Assembly: GCA_030765065.1 (NCBI GenBank)
Contig: CM060978.1
Span: 216,151,498 to 216,215,497 of the forward strand
DNA length: 64,000 nt
Source: Deroplatys truncata
Taxonomy: Eukaryota; Arthropoda; Insecta; Mantodea; Mantidae
Reading direction: 5' to 3'
The notes under the pieces are model-generated. The model saw nothing but the letters and a program-made list of their open reading frames with translations. It searched no databases and was not told where the DNA came from. This document shows, piece by piece, positions 33,700 through 45,337 of this stretch (position 1 is its first letter; every line of letters begins with the position of its first letter). The translations under genes and the position numbers were made by a program.

Positions 33700-34160
33700 A
33701 TGAAGGCATAAAATTTTGTATAGGAAGTGATTGAAACAGAATTATGGAGATGACTGAGCAAACATTAAGTTTTAAAACAAGAATGCAAACTAAGTCCCAG
33801 CTTGTTTAATTTATTTATAGATGATATAATAGAGTTAGAGAAAATAATGGACACTGCCCTATATTAATGAACAAGGAGATAGCGGACTTGCTGTATGCAG
33901 ATGATCTAATGGTAGGGGCTATAACTTTATTGAAATACAGAAATGTTGAACAGAATGGGGAATTTGAGTTAATGTAAATAAATAAAAAGTTAGATTTCAA
34001 AAAAGGAAATCAACTAAGAGAAGATGAACAATGGGAACTGAATGGACAACATTTACAGGTAGTATAGGAGTAAGATTAAGTAATAGTTGTGGTTTGGAAG
34101 CACATGGGAGGAAAGTGATGGCTAAAAAATAATATTTAATGAGTACTACAATATATAAGT
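33700..34160 (+). pseudogene. LINE reverse transcriptase fragment
   Basis: Near 33775 is a decayed L.QGC.LSP.LFNLFIDDII block, then YADDLM-like sequence at about 33897 (TATGCAGATGATCTAATG). A GVRLSNSCGLEAHGRKVMAK segment follows near 34069. The same order and similar words occur in the LINE at 25865-27925, so they probably belong to one family. Confidence 0.7.
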
Positions 34161-34888
34161 GAATTTCTTGTGGTTAGAGAAGATTGTGTTAGTCTTTGTA
34201 TCCCTGCGCTAATTGTGCTGTAGTATAACCTCCTGTGGGAAAAGTAGTCAAGATGCAACATAGTCAATTTGCTCTGTGGACTTATGTTATATAGCAAGTT
34301 TTGTAACAATTAATTATTTATGAATAAAAAGGTTACATACTTATACACAAAATATTTAAAGTATGCTATTTTTTGGCTTTAGCGTAGCCTATTGTGCATT
34401 GTTAAACTCAACTAGCTTCCAAAAAGAAAAGAAAAAGAAAAAAGAAAGGAAAATTTTGCTTATTTATTGTTTTGTACATATGTAGACAAATTTATCTAAT
34501 AACACTGGATCCTGAAGAAAGATTTAGACCTGTAAGTCTCCAGCTTAATTTAATCAATTTAGCTTCACCCTTTGGAATGTAGATAGTAATACAATTTAAG
34601 TAGGTTTTTTTAAATACAATTTAAGTACGTTATTTAGAAGTTGAAGATATTAATATGCCTCCTTCCTAAGAAAATGCATTGTAGGACATAAAGCTCTGAG
34701 CCATTCTATAACTTAAGAATACGCAGATATCACTTTGCTCCTCTGAAGAGCCATAATTGAAAACATCTGATCCCTATTTGTAATGCAGAGAAAAATATTA
34801 GTAAGGAATGAGCAATTTCATCAGAAAGAAAACAGATTAATCTGGATATCTGAATCTTAATTTTCAGTGAGTTTTCACATTCTACTAG
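34161..34888. other. Intron 2, unassigned
   Basis: AT-rich, no element recognised. Confidence 0.4.
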
Positions 34889-35030
34889 CAAGAAGAAAAA
34901 GAAGCTTGCAGACAAAATACTGCCACAAAAAGTGCGAGATCTAGTTCCTGAATCTCAAGCTTACATGGATCTACTTGCATTTGAAAGAAAATTGGATTCA
35001 ACCATAATGAGAAAAAGACTGGATATTCAG
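34889..35030 (+). CDS. Bap60: Bap60, exon 3
   Basis: The exon completes codon 98 (Asn) and encodes residues 99-145. These include the basic [20 protein letters not shown] block and the [17 protein letters not shown] segment. This is one of the most conserved parts of SMARCD proteins, implicated in contacts with other SWI/SNF subunits. The acceptor is TCTACTAG and the donor CAG before GTAAGT is consensus. Nearly every residue matches the insect and vertebrate pattern I recall. Confidence 0.97.
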
Positions 35031-35399
35031 GTAAGTAGTGGCATACATTGTCTTCTGCATTTTTTTGTTTTTGACTTAGTGTTACCTGCCAAGTTAACTA
35101 GAAGAACATGTTTAAGGACTGGTCCACAACAAATGGTAATAGGAGTCTAAATGAGAACACAGACTGAAAGACATGAGCTCTAAGGGATTTTAATTCACAA
35201 TAAACCAAATAAAACCTAGAGCTCATAAAGAAAGTGGACTGTACCCCACATGTTGTAGCAAGTCAATGGAAAATTTTAATTCTTTTGGTACATCAAAATT
35301 AATATAACATTTCTTTTTAAAAATAATAAAGAGAAGAATGCTTGCATGTCGAATGTATTAGTAAAACATGTTGAAGATGAATTCTGAGTGACCTCCTTT

Positions 35400-36110
35400 A
35401 AGAGGCCTGCACATAAGCTTTAGGAACCCTTTGTCCTCTTATCCTGGGCATTACTCAAGTCCAATGGTCTGAATAAAACGGACCAAGTCCTTGATATCTG
35501 CCCCTCTTATCTCACCAGGTTCCAAAAAGGACACTAGGGAAACATATCTATACATAGTGAACTTCACATTCACATAGTATATGCTGTGACATCTCAAACT
35601 CCCCCACAAATTTCCGACACAAAGGGTCTTGTGTAAGCCCCATTATGTATAAATGTCTGCGCAAAGTGTTGTGGCCTGTAAGATAGCCCACAACTCCTCT
35701 GAGCTTGGATCTAGTCAAATTCAGGATGAACTCACTCACTTTCCAATCAGGCCCCGATATAAAGGCATGGGCTTGCCTGGCAGAGTTTGCTTACTCCAGA
35801 TTTCAAGATTAGCTCTTGCCATAAGCTGGGTTACCTCATACTCGACAGTTCTAGATGATACCCTTCAGGCCCAATAAAATCAAGCCCTGATCCCCTCTTT
35901 GCAGGAATGTCTGCCATGCCCAGGATCTCAAAGAAGTGTAAAACTGGCACAGAGTCTATCCAACATCCTCTGCATTGCCATACCAATCTGGATGTAGTTT
36001 TGACCATCTTAAGGGCTTTCAAAGCTGCCTTGCTATCTGAGCAGACGTACACATCCACTCGTCTGCATGACTGCAGTAGCAACACAGAAAAAATTTATTT
36101 TGCTCATTGG
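35400..36110 (-). pseudogene. C-terminal RNase H region of an I/R1-group LINE
   Basis: Read on the minus strand, VYVCSDSKAALKALKMVKTT near 36050 matches the RNase H block .SDSQAALKAL. FFEILGMADIPAKRGSG near 35915 corresponds to WVPGHAGI.GNE.AD. Then LRGVVGYLTGHNTLRRHLYI and CRKFVGEFEMSQHILCECE (about 35580-35690) match the terminal zinc-binding tail. Frameshifts separate the blocks. RNase H is diagnostic of I-, R1- and LOA-type LINEs and separates this copy from the CR1-like LINE at 49985. Confidence 0.85.
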
Positions 36111-36141
36111 AACAGAATTTGTTTATAGCTGGCCATATATA

Positions 36142-36256
36142 CAGTAGAATCTCGTTAGTACGTTTTTGCAGGGACCTAAGGATTTGGACGTCATAGGCGG
36201 GAAAACGTGTTAACGAAAATGCAAAATCTGCAATTTAAGAACATAGGTAATAAACA
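36142..36256 (+). mobile_element. Truncated sister of the pogo-like element
   Basis: About 115 bp from CAGTAGAATCTCGTTAGTAC onward match 28432-28546 with only a few differences. The rest is absent. Confidence 0.9.
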
Positions 36257-36390
36257 TTTCATTATTCATGAGGTAATTTTAAGTTCTAGAAATTTGATTT
36301 TGTTACTAATTTTTGATCACAAGAAATTTATGATTACTGAAGTAGAATTTATTAAGTAACTTTGTTAATACATGAGTTTATGCTTTTCAG

Positions 36391-36558
36391 GAAGCTCTTA
36401 AAAGGCCAATGAAACAAAAAAGAAAGCTCAGAATCTTTATTTCAAACACCTTCTATCCTGCAAAGGAACCGGCTGAGGGAGAAGAAGGGAGTGTTGCATC
36501 GTGGGAATTGAGAGTTGAAGGAAGATTACTGGAAGATAGCAAAAATGATCCTAACAAG
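36391..36558 (+). CDS. Bap60: Bap60, exon 4
   Basis: The exon encodes residues 146-201, starting [20 protein letters not shown] and including [20 protein letters not shown]. It matches the region of SMARCD proteins just before the [17 protein letters not shown] block. The acceptor TGCTTTTCAG and the donor AAG before GTGAAT give phase 0 at both ends. The [13 protein letters not shown] stretch is the usual variable acidic loop. Confidence 0.97.
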
Positions 36559-37604
36559 GTGAATGGAAAATTGTTATTAAATTGTGTGCTATATCAGGAA
36601 TTTGGAATATGAAGCATGTAACTTTTAGTCCTTTGTAGACTTTGTACAATGTTTCTTTATAGGGTTTAGGTTTATTGGGTTGCCACCTTTTATTTTAATA
36701 CGAGTTTGCAGCATTAAAACCCTATATTTGTTTCTGTCATAGCCAGCATCCACTAAACATTGATTCAACACAACCGTGCATAATGTTGCTTGTCATGGCA
36801 TACTACTTATATCAATAAAGATTTTTTTTTTTAAATCATTAATTTTATAGCTCCATTTAATTGTTTAATGGTTTACCTATAGGGGATTATTACATGATTT
36901 AGATAACCAGAAATGATCAGCTACAGCTGATTTGTCAATGTGCTATTTAATTCTGTTTTATAGGTTATGGTTCATTTTTCCAATGTTTGATCAGAATCCA
37001 TATAGTTTATTTGATAAATACCAGATTTTTTCATTTTTAAAATTTTATTTTTTCAGAAATTTATAAGATATTTATCAATTATAATGCATGTTCTTTAGAA
37101 ATATCAGTTCTTGTATTTATTAAGTTGATATTAAAACTACTTATTGTAGGTTTAATAAACGTATGTATTCCTTAATGAGACTTCATTGCTAAATTTCTTA
37201 GCATGAGCAACAACAAAACATTTATGATGAAGTATTGATTTTGAGGTACCAGTAAAGGGGCAGTAACAAACTTATATAAACTTGATTTTTGCGACACTAA
37301 CTTTGCTTACTTGTTCAACATTAGGATATGTTTTGAGGACAGTTGCTCTTATCATCAGCTTTAGAACAACTGGCAGGAACTGTTCCAGCCACTTCTGCTT
37401 CTTTTTGGAGACATCTGGTGGTGTGATGAATCTGCTGAGTCAGTGCTAGAATGTTGAAATTTATAACTCTTTATCTGTGTTTTATAATATAAATGTTTTC
37501 CCAGATTGAAAGTAGTTCTGCATTTTGGAGGGATTTTAAATAATCTTGCTTCTTGTTTCATCTTATTTGATTTGATTTCATCTCATCTGATTTAAAATCT
37601 TGAG
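36559..37604. other. Intron 4, unassigned
   Basis: AT-rich. No element recognised. Confidence 0.4.
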
Positions 37605-37883
37605 TTTTTATTTATGGAGCTCTTTAACTACTTGGTTCTTAGCGTCCCATTCTATTCTGGTTGTGAAGACTGGAAATTTTGCCTAGAGGCCTCTCTATCA
37701 GGCTTGAGGTTCTTTTACATGCTGTAAATCTACGACATGGCACCACTAGCTTTACTCCCCTTCCGAAGGAAGCCATGCTAAGGGTTTTTACACCTGAAAA
37801 AATCTGTCACCCTCGGTCGGGTTTGAACCCACGACCTCGGGAACTGGAGGCTAGCATGACACTCCTAGACCACTGAGGACAAC
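37605..37883 (-). mobile_element. tRNA-derived SINE (family 1), copy 2
   Basis: A nearly full-length minus-strand copy. The tRNA head has GGGTTTGAACCC (37818-37829, reverse of the B box) and CACTGAGGACAAC at its outer end. The SINE core and TTTATTTATGG tail are at the other end. It abuts the Penelope-like remnant. Confidence 0.9.
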
Positions 37884-37892
37884 TTTTCATGC

Positions 37893-39660
37893 CATGGTTA
37901 TATGTCCAGAAATATGTGACAACTGACAATTTGTCTGTTTTAGCTTGTGTTTTGTTGTCATTTCCAAATTTCTTTTCGTTTTTCCTGTATATATCCTGGT
38001 CACTATCTGAGTATTTGATGGATATATGCTGGATTTTTTTATGTTGTGGTATTTTGTCCTTTGAAGATACATTTAGTAGATTTCTTAAATTGTACTTTCT
38101 GTGTGGGGCCATGATTATGGAATGCTCCTTAAATATTTTGCTGAACCTAATGTGTGTTTATGGGTGATATGTAGATTTGCTGTATTTGCTTTTTTCTTGG
38201 TTAACTTCAAGTTTGGAGGTTTCTTATATGTCTTTTGATCTTTGTGTTCATTGAGTCTATGGTGAAAACATTTTGTAATGCTATGCTTTTGATCTGTTGA
38301 GCTCTTTCTTGCAGTCTTTGCTTAATGGAACCTTAAGGAGTCTATGTATCATGCTATTGAAAACTGTTGATGTATGGCGTTGAAGTTGTCTTTTTAATGT
38401 AATTATTTATGTGGATAGACTTGCATAATATGGTAAAGCTGAATTTCCCATTTTTACTTTTTGTGCGTGCGTGCGTGCGTGCGTGTTTTTTTTCAGTATC
38501 TTCCAAAGATGCGACACAAAGATTTTCAAGAAAATCTCCCCCACCCCAACTACTGTTTACATAGAACATTTTTCAAATTTTTTTATTTTCTCAAAATGGC
38601 TCTGACATTTTTTATTAAAATACCTTGTATTAAAGACATTTTTATGATGAATAAAATGTATACCTTGAATTTTCTGGGAAGTCTGTAGAATCCTTTTTAT
38701 TCAGAAGGAATTCTGTATAATATTATAAGCTGGTGTACGTTAATTTGATATACAAAAGTGTACTATACAAAAAATGAAGGTCTCTCTTTAAAACACACAA
38801 TTTATTTCAAATAATTACTTTTTTATGCCACAAACCATTTCTGAGATATTTGTTTTCAATTGTCCAAAATGCTCAATACTTTGTCATTTATTTAATGTCC
38901 TGTTGATTTTCAGTTGTTCCTTGTGATTGCATGGAAAGAGTATGGAATTTTAGGGCCAGCATATAGCATCCAGTTCTTAAACATTTGATTATTGCTCTTC
39001 TCTTTGTATCTATAATGAAATGTGTAATGTAGCTTTCTGCAAATGTTTATCTCGATTGAAATGAAGTAGGCAGAAAAATAAGCTTTCGTAAGAATATTCT
39101 GTATACCAACTAATAAATGATAGATAGAGGAGGGTAGAGAAAGTCATGTGAATGTAACACATCAAATTTTTTTTCTTTGAAAATTCAACTCCAGCTGGGG
39201 TAGGTAACCATATGTCTTGATCTTTGTTGTAAATTTAATGGATTTTTTTCCTGCATATTTAGTAGTTTCAATGCATCTTCTGTAAAACTGTTAGGGATGA
39301 TAGCAATCACATCATCCATGTATTGGTACCAGGTTTCCAAAATTTTCGGGATGCCTTTCTTCATATGCATTTCAATAAAAAGCATAAATAGTTTGGCTAG
39401 GAATGGAGAGAGGGGATTGCCCATAGATATTCTCAAAACCTGCTGGTAGATAATATTGTTGAAGGTGAAATACTTCTGTTGGATGGGCAACTTTGTTAAT
39501 GAAACTAGGTCATCTACTTCATTTATTTTCAGTTCAGTGGGTATCAACCATTTTTCAATGAATGTGGTTTATATAATTTCAAATTTTTCTTTGTTGGATA
39601 ATCTTGGATAAAGAGTTTGAGATGACTAAACACTCATGCTATTTCGCTTTACTGCAGAAG
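37893..39660 (-). pseudogene. Penelope-like retroelement remnant split by a MITE
   Basis: The N-terminal side (39547-39185) has the Penelope RT blocks YFTFNNIIYQQV and RISMGNPLSPFLAKLFM, with YQYMDDVIAIIP as the catalytic box. After the MITE at 38461-39172 the protein resumes with NSMIHRLLKVPLSKDCKKEL (about 38360). STYHP-like and RFSKIFKEHSIIMAPHRKYN follow (38150-38080), then a SSKDKIPQ stretch that normally precedes GIY-YIG. No GIY-YIG box is left here. Penelope-like elements encode RT fused to a GIY-YIG endonuclease. The palindromic copies at 57687 share the YHP...F..IFKK words. Confidence 0.85.
38461..39172 (+). mobile_element. MITE-like family, copy D, 5'-truncated
   Basis: It begins at a GTGC microsatellite and continues AGTATCTTCCAAAGATGCGA and TTTTCAAGAAAATC as in copy A. 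It ends GGTAGAGAAAGTCATGTGAA then TGTAACACATCAAATT. It lies inside the Penelope remnant and is therefore younger. Confidence 0.8.
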
Positions 39661-40014
39661 CATGCATCTGTTACTAAATACATATTTGTTTGCTGTTTTT
39701 AAAATTTGTGGGAGATAATGCCAGGAAATGTTTTGATTGATGATAATGTTAAACTCAAGGTTTATTCATCTTTAATAGTGAATGTTCGACTCAAACAATT
39801 AAAAGTGTATTTAATAAGATCACATAATTAGGACTTACTTGGGCCTTATTTCACTCTTACATCACAAAAATGAGCAACATCAGAAAATGCGTCCAATTCA
39901 GAAAGCTTTGAAAGCATTTGTTGATGCTGTGTTACCAATATACAATTTAATATCTACATTAATTTTAAGAAATGCAGTACACAAGAAGATGTGCATATGA
40001 GCCTTAAAATTGAG

Positions 40015-40240
40015 TTTTATTTATGGATGCTCTTCAACTGCTATAGTCCTTAGCATCCTATTCTATTTTGGGCGTGAAAGACCGGTAATTTTGCTCAGAG
40101 GCCTCTTTATCAGGCTTGAGGTTCTTTTATGTGCTGTAAATCTATGACAGGGAACCACCGGCTTTACTTCCCTTCTGAAGGAAGCCATGCTAAGGATTTA
40201 TACACCCGAAAAAATCCATCGCCCTCTGCGATCTCGGGAG
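40015..40240 (-). mobile_element. tRNA-derived SINE (family 1), copy 3, head truncated
   Basis: The core and tail are clear (GGCGTGAAAGACCGGTAATT, CAGGCTTGAGGTTCTTTTA, GAAGGAAGCCATGCTAAGG). The tRNA head is lost after CGCCCTCTGCGATCTCGGGA. Confidence 0.85.
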
Positions 40241-41017
40241 CATATGAGTCTGGTTGTGTGCTCTAATGGCTGAATGGATAAATGCACATGTCTGGCATTT
40301 ATAATTGTCTATGTGCAAAACCTTGTATACCACTTTTTGTTTTGGCAGGGCAAGTAAAAATAAATGTTTAGTGTACAGCAGTGTATTTACTTTCAAAAAC
40401 AAGATATATTTGAATAATAGGGCGTTAAAGCTTCATTTACACATCTAATATTAAGTTAATTTATTCCCACAATCTTGAGAAAAATTTGACATACTTGGAA
40501 GTAGACAGAGGGAGAAGGCAAGTGCAGATTCTAGCAACAGTGTTTCTCTTTCTTTATCATCTATCACTTGGCCACCAGCTACAGGATGAAGAGCAAATAC
40601 TAAGATGGGCTGAGATATTAACTGCATGTGCCCATTGCAAGCAGTATAGAAATATCTACTGGTTATTTGTAGTTTTATTTATACTCTAAAATAAAGCTCT
40701 TGAAAACAATCTGCAATAACAGATAACTTCATAGGAACTAACAAATAATGATGTTGATGATGATATAAATGAATAGAAAGAATAACCTATCTTGGGTTCA
40801 GTTCTCCAAAATTTATGTCTTTATAAAAAGGTCTGCTGCAATAAATTTGTAAAATCTCTTTGTGTGATGATGAAGTTTAGGGAGAATAGCCTGTTATGTT
40901 TTGTAAAGAGCAAGAATATCTATCAAAATAATTTTGAAATTTTTTACAGTGGGGGGGGGGAATAATAATTATAATAACAATAATCATTTAGGAATTATCT
41001 ACTGTACAGTAGGTTTC
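40241..41017. other. Intron 4, unassigned
   Basis: A small open frame at 40486-40689 (+, 67 codons) has no recognisable motif. A G9 tract is at about 40952. Confidence 0.4.
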
Positions 41018-41460
41018 ATACAATTCATTCATAATTTTATTTCTCCATGAATTCTTGTCCTCTGCAGCTTCAACTGTTAGTCCTCTAGGTGCCATACTTC
41101 TTCAGACCATCCATCGTTCTCTTGGCCTTCCCTGTCCTTTGTTTCCTTCAGCTCCCTGTTCTCTCTCTTCCAATTCTTTTTACGTGGTTGAGCCATTTTA
41201 ATTTTCCCTCTTCTATTATTTCCAATCCCATTTTTTGTAAATCCCATTATTTCCCATTTTTTTGTATTTCTAATTTTATCCCTTCTTGAGATTCAAGAAG
41301 CCCTTCACCAAAACTTCATCTCTGTTAATAATTTTCTTTCTTGTTACCTGTTCGTTGTCCACGTTTCTGCTCCATAGAGTAATACACTTTGTGCTGTTGA
41401 ATTATAAATGAGCTTTTTAGTTTTATTTAAACTGTTTCTGCTCCGTGAATAATAAATGGA
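41018..41460 (-). pseudogene. LINE C-terminal fragment
   Basis: On the minus strand near 41200-41040, LKWLNHVKRIGRERTGS is followed by RTGKAKRTMDGLKKYGT, RTNS and QEFMEK-like words. This resembles the W.GHV.RM...R......G...RGRP..RW.D tail of many insect LINEs. It ends near an ATTCATTCAT tract, the usual 3' end type for this group. Confidence 0.6.
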
Positions 41461-42010
41461 TAGGAATAGCTTGTTCTGGATTTGATTCTTTGAAATTTAC
41501 ACTTTTGTAATCAGGTCTGCCACAACAGGTATGCCACTTATGGCTTGACATTTTTGCAATAACTGAAGATGCACAAATGACAGACAGCTTATTACTCTAT
41601 TGTCCATTGTTACCCCTTCCTTTCCAACTTACTCCCTTATGTTCATTGTCCATATAACTCTCCACCTAACTACACAGAGGACATTGTTAGCAACTTCAGC
41701 TATCATGGCTCCAGAGACAGGAGTGTTTTTTGATTTGGTTTGTTTATTTAACAGAATGTATTAATTTAATGTCTATTTTTAAAACAAAGAAGAGTGCTTC
41801 AGTTTAAAAAACAAATAGAACACTTATGGTTAGGATTTTAACTTCTGTAGCTCTCACTGACATTGTGGACTCTGTATTACTGATGATGGAGTGAACCTAA
41901 GAGCTAGTGTGGAGATGTCCCAATGTTACTGAAACATAGAGCCAACTAGAACTGAAACAAATGTACATTTTGTGTGTCTAATCAATTTTTTGTCCAAGGT
42001 TACACACAAG
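41461..42010. other. Intron 4, unassigned
   Basis: No element recognised. Confidence 0.4.
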
Positions 42011-42013
42011 TTA

Positions 42014-43121
42014 CTACTGTCCATTCCAAACCAGAGTGCCTTTCACTGAAAACAAACTCTTTGTATTATCTGCGCGAAAGTAGTTCGCAATCCCCGCCCA
42101 TAATGGCTGCTTGTTTCCCTCCCACGTGCTTGTTGAACACTATTTAATCTATAAAAAGGCACCCTACGTGAGAATCATAGTTCAAAATGCAACCTGAGGT
42201 AACAATTGATTTTATAAGTATGCGGCAATGAACATTTTACTTACGTTAATCACAATCCTCGGGTAAAAGTGCAACACCCAAATCCGAATCCTCTGAAGAT
42301 GACTCAGCTGCCATATCAGAATCAGAACTACTCTCCAAAATAATGACAAGCTTATCCACAATTCCACAGCACTGTCGTACTTAAAACAAGTTCCCACATT
42401 TTATCCTCTTCTATGTTCTGTTATGTCTGTTTATATTCCCTGCTCGCTTTGGTTACCTTCTCACTGAAATGCCTGTAAAATCCGATATTAGTTTCGTAAT
42501 ATGCAATAATGCAAGTGTCGGGTATTTTTGTAATGGTGAGTTGGATATATGAAGTATTGTTTGTTTTTAGCCACTTTTTAACTGTTTCCCGCTTCTGTGT
42601 TTGAACAGTTTATTCGCACTACACGCACCTTCCTCTGCCATGTGAGCTCAAATACCAACTGACTAAATCACAAGATTTGATCTGAGCTGAGTATATATGT
42701 GTTAGTGTATTATGTTTGCTTATCATATATCCTGTGTTACACAAAGTTTATTCGGTACTCAGATAGCACCTCTGGGAATTCATTGCTGCATTTCTTGTAT
42801 ATGTAAGAGAGTGGCAGTCGTGCATGTCGGTTGGTATTAACAAGCAAGAAGCTCTCTGCGTTAGCACAATAGCAGGCGAAAATCATATTTTGTAATCTCT
42901 TAACAGCTAGTATATATGCATTACCTTTAACGATGAGTTCTTATGATAACAGCAATAAAATGTGTAGTTCTATACCTTTCTTGCTCTAATATTTCATAAT
43001 ATAATACATGTATTAAGGAACTACTTACGTTGGCGTAAGAGTATATTCTTGGGTTCGTGACAAGCCGAAGCACGTGCTTCTGTTTACATCAGAGGGAACT
43101 CTGGTTTGGAATGGACAATAG
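42014..43121. mobile_element. 1.1-kb inverted-repeat DNA element, copy 1
   Basis: The ends CTACTGTCCATTCCAAACCA and TGGTTTGGAATGGACAATAG are inverted. Flanking TTA (42011-42013 and 43122-43124) may be the target duplication. A second copy at 48075-49150 matches along the full length. On the minus strand near 42240-42400 both contain a short coding-like piece, with VDKLVIILESSSDSDMA and a Ser/Asp/Glu-rich run, that resembles the acidic C-terminal tail of a transposase. No catalytic domain is left. Confidence 0.85.
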
Positions 43122-43159
43122 TTAAAGCTTTCTTTACTGTCACCCATGAAATATATTAA

Positions 43160-43384
<225 letters not shown>

Positions 43385-43830
43385 TAGCACTTTCTTCCTG
43401 AAGTATTTCTATAGATGGACAGATTGAAAGATTTTTTTATAGGCAGGTGTATGAAATGGACGTTTTTATAGATATTAAATTTCACTTGTATTTCAGTATA
43501 TGAAAGGTCCAGGAAAAAAAGCAGGTAAGTCAATTTTTTCAAGAAACCCAGAAAATGAATTTGTAATTATAAAACGCAATGGGTGATTCCTATACAAATT
43601 ACTTATTTCAAACAAAGTGAAATATGAAGTTTCAGATGTAGTGAACCAAATAAAATGTTGTTTAATGTCTCTTATATCAATAATATCATACAAAACAAAA
43701 AAGTTCACTCAAACAGCACTTTTTTCAGGAAACAAACCAGGCAAGTCACCTGAAACAGAAAGAGAACCAGGCATGTCAGCTATCCGAGATTTTGTTTGTA
43801 ATTAAGATTGGATTACCATCATGTAAATAC

Positions 43831-43834
<4 letters not shown>

Positions 43835-43897
<63 letters not shown>
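43835..43897. repeat. (TTA)n microsatellite
   Basis: About 21 uninterrupted TTA units lie inside the intron 5 element. The poly-Tyr frame at 43808-44035 is an artefact of this tract. Confidence 0.97.
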
Positions 43898-44349
43898 AAC
43901 TGTGGCTTTGGTTACCTCAGTTATCTCACAGGTTATCAGTTATGTGCTAATCCTTGGAAAAATATTTCACTGCTGGTTGACCAAGAATTTCATGAGACTC
44001 ATTATATCTTGGTACTTAGCTTTGGAAATATGTAGAAGATCTGCATACAATACAAAAATTTGTTACATGTATTGCATATAAACAATTTTATCAGAAAATT
44101 TGAAGGATAGGATAATATTTCTACTAAAATTACCTGAATAGGCTAAAGAAGGTAGCTCAAATTCTCCTGACCTCTGTGTTGAAGCACCTTTGTCAGGCTT
44201 TCTTATGATACCATCGCTCCGTTATATGTAGCTCTCCAGTTCAGTAGACGTGGGTGGAAGGATGAGGCCCCAATTTCCTTCAAGGGCTGGGGGTCTTAAA
44301 CTGACATTTCAGTACATATTTTTGATCTTAAAATGTTTCCAATCATTCA

Positions 44350-44969
44350 CTATTTCCTGACATTCATAACAATGAAAGGCAATGGTTTGCTTCTTGAATT
44401 TGCAATCATTCTTTTGAACTCCTCTGAGATTTCCATCCTTTGTTTCAAATTCCAAAGACCAACGTTCTTATCACATTCTATGTATGAATGACTTCGTTTT
44501 GGAAATGTGGTCCTGATGTTTGTCAAGCCATGGATGATATTATGAACCACGTAATACATGAAGCGAAATACAGTGAAATTTTTGTTTTGCCCTCCAGCAG
44601 AGTTACAAAACACTTGAAGCTCTTCAACCTCGTCATCAAGATAGTTCATAATGAAATGAAATGGAAACGAGGCTACCTCGTTGGGACCTGTCTTTCCAAT
44701 ACCCTTGTGATACACATAGAAAGCTGTCTGGCCTCTAGAGAGATGTGGATTTTGAATGAATGCATTGATAGCTGATGCTTATAGTACATGTCATTGGTAC
44801 TTATATTCGGTATTGGGACATTTTTAGCAAAATCCAACAAAATTAACAAAAGTAAATGGCGGATAGGTCGTTCTGCTGTCTGTTGGCGGGCAGATGACTT
44901 ACCTGGTTCTTTTGTTGGAACAGTTGACTTGCCTGCTTCTTTTCCTGTACGCCAAAACTTAAACGGCAA
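44350..44969 (-). pseudogene. Transposase-like remnant (GGQNKN / ECDKN family, resembling DUF7869)
   Basis: From about 44840 downward the minus strand reads LDFAKNVPIPNISTNDMYY and QLSMHSFKIH. In another frame (44715-44350) it reads GPNEVASFPFHFIMNYL, FCNSAGGQNKNFTVFRFM, TTFPKRSHSYIECDKNVG and KPLPFIVMNVRK. The order DF-N-P-P, Y.RQL..HNFGIH, GPNEV, CDS.GGQNKN, FP.RGHSY..CDK.MG is a conserved arthropod transposase-like family that I associate with DUF7869. One frameshift near 44700 separates the pieces. The N-terminal side contains repeated (K/E)PGKS words produced by the CAGGYAAGTC repeats. Confidence 0.65.
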
Positions 44970-45337
44970 ACAAATCCATGACTAATCAATTTCTTTCCCT
45001 GTTTCATACACCTAAACAATGGCTTTTTCCATGGAGTATCCAAAGGCATATCAAACTCTTTTAGAAAAAAAAGGGACTTACCTGGTTTTTTCCTGGACCC
45101 TTCATATATTTTATTAAATGTGTAAATAAACCATATGCCTCCTTTGGTGTAATACTTTCTTTGTTTCCTTTCTTTATTTCCTATAATTTTACACATTAGA
45201 ATTAACAAGTATATTAAAATGTTAAATGAGTACATTATTCCTTTTAATAAATCTGCATGGTTGGTTTAACGAATGCGTTGGAATATATAATTTAATGAAA
45301 GGGTTTGGGCTAAGATACATTTTTTTCCCCATTACAG

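Larger units (their letters stand above)
43497..45108 (-). mobile_element. Inverted-repeat DNA element with mirrored CAGGYAAGTC arrays, filling intron 5
   Basis: The left end TATATGAAAGGTCCAGGAAA and the right end, read in reverse, TATATGAAGGGTCCAGGAAA are inverted repeats. The decamer CAGG(T/C)A(A/T)GTC occurs at 43522, 43738 and 43768 on the plus strand. On the minus strand it occurs at 45084, 44935 and 44905. The outer copy lies 24-25 bp from each end and the inner pair is spaced 30 bp on both sides. About 65 bp around each inner pair also match. A transposase-like remnant lies between, on the minus strand. The superfamily is not known to me. Confidence 0.7.

Noticed and set aside
43808-44035. 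75-codon frame with about 20 tyrosines in a row
   Set aside because: It is a translation of the TTA microsatellite.
44843-45235. 130-codon minus frame beginning MYSFNILIYLLILMCK
   Set aside because: It runs across the end of the intron 5 element into host intron. Its apparent KKPGKS repeats come from the decamer arrays, and another frame carries the transposase-like similarity.
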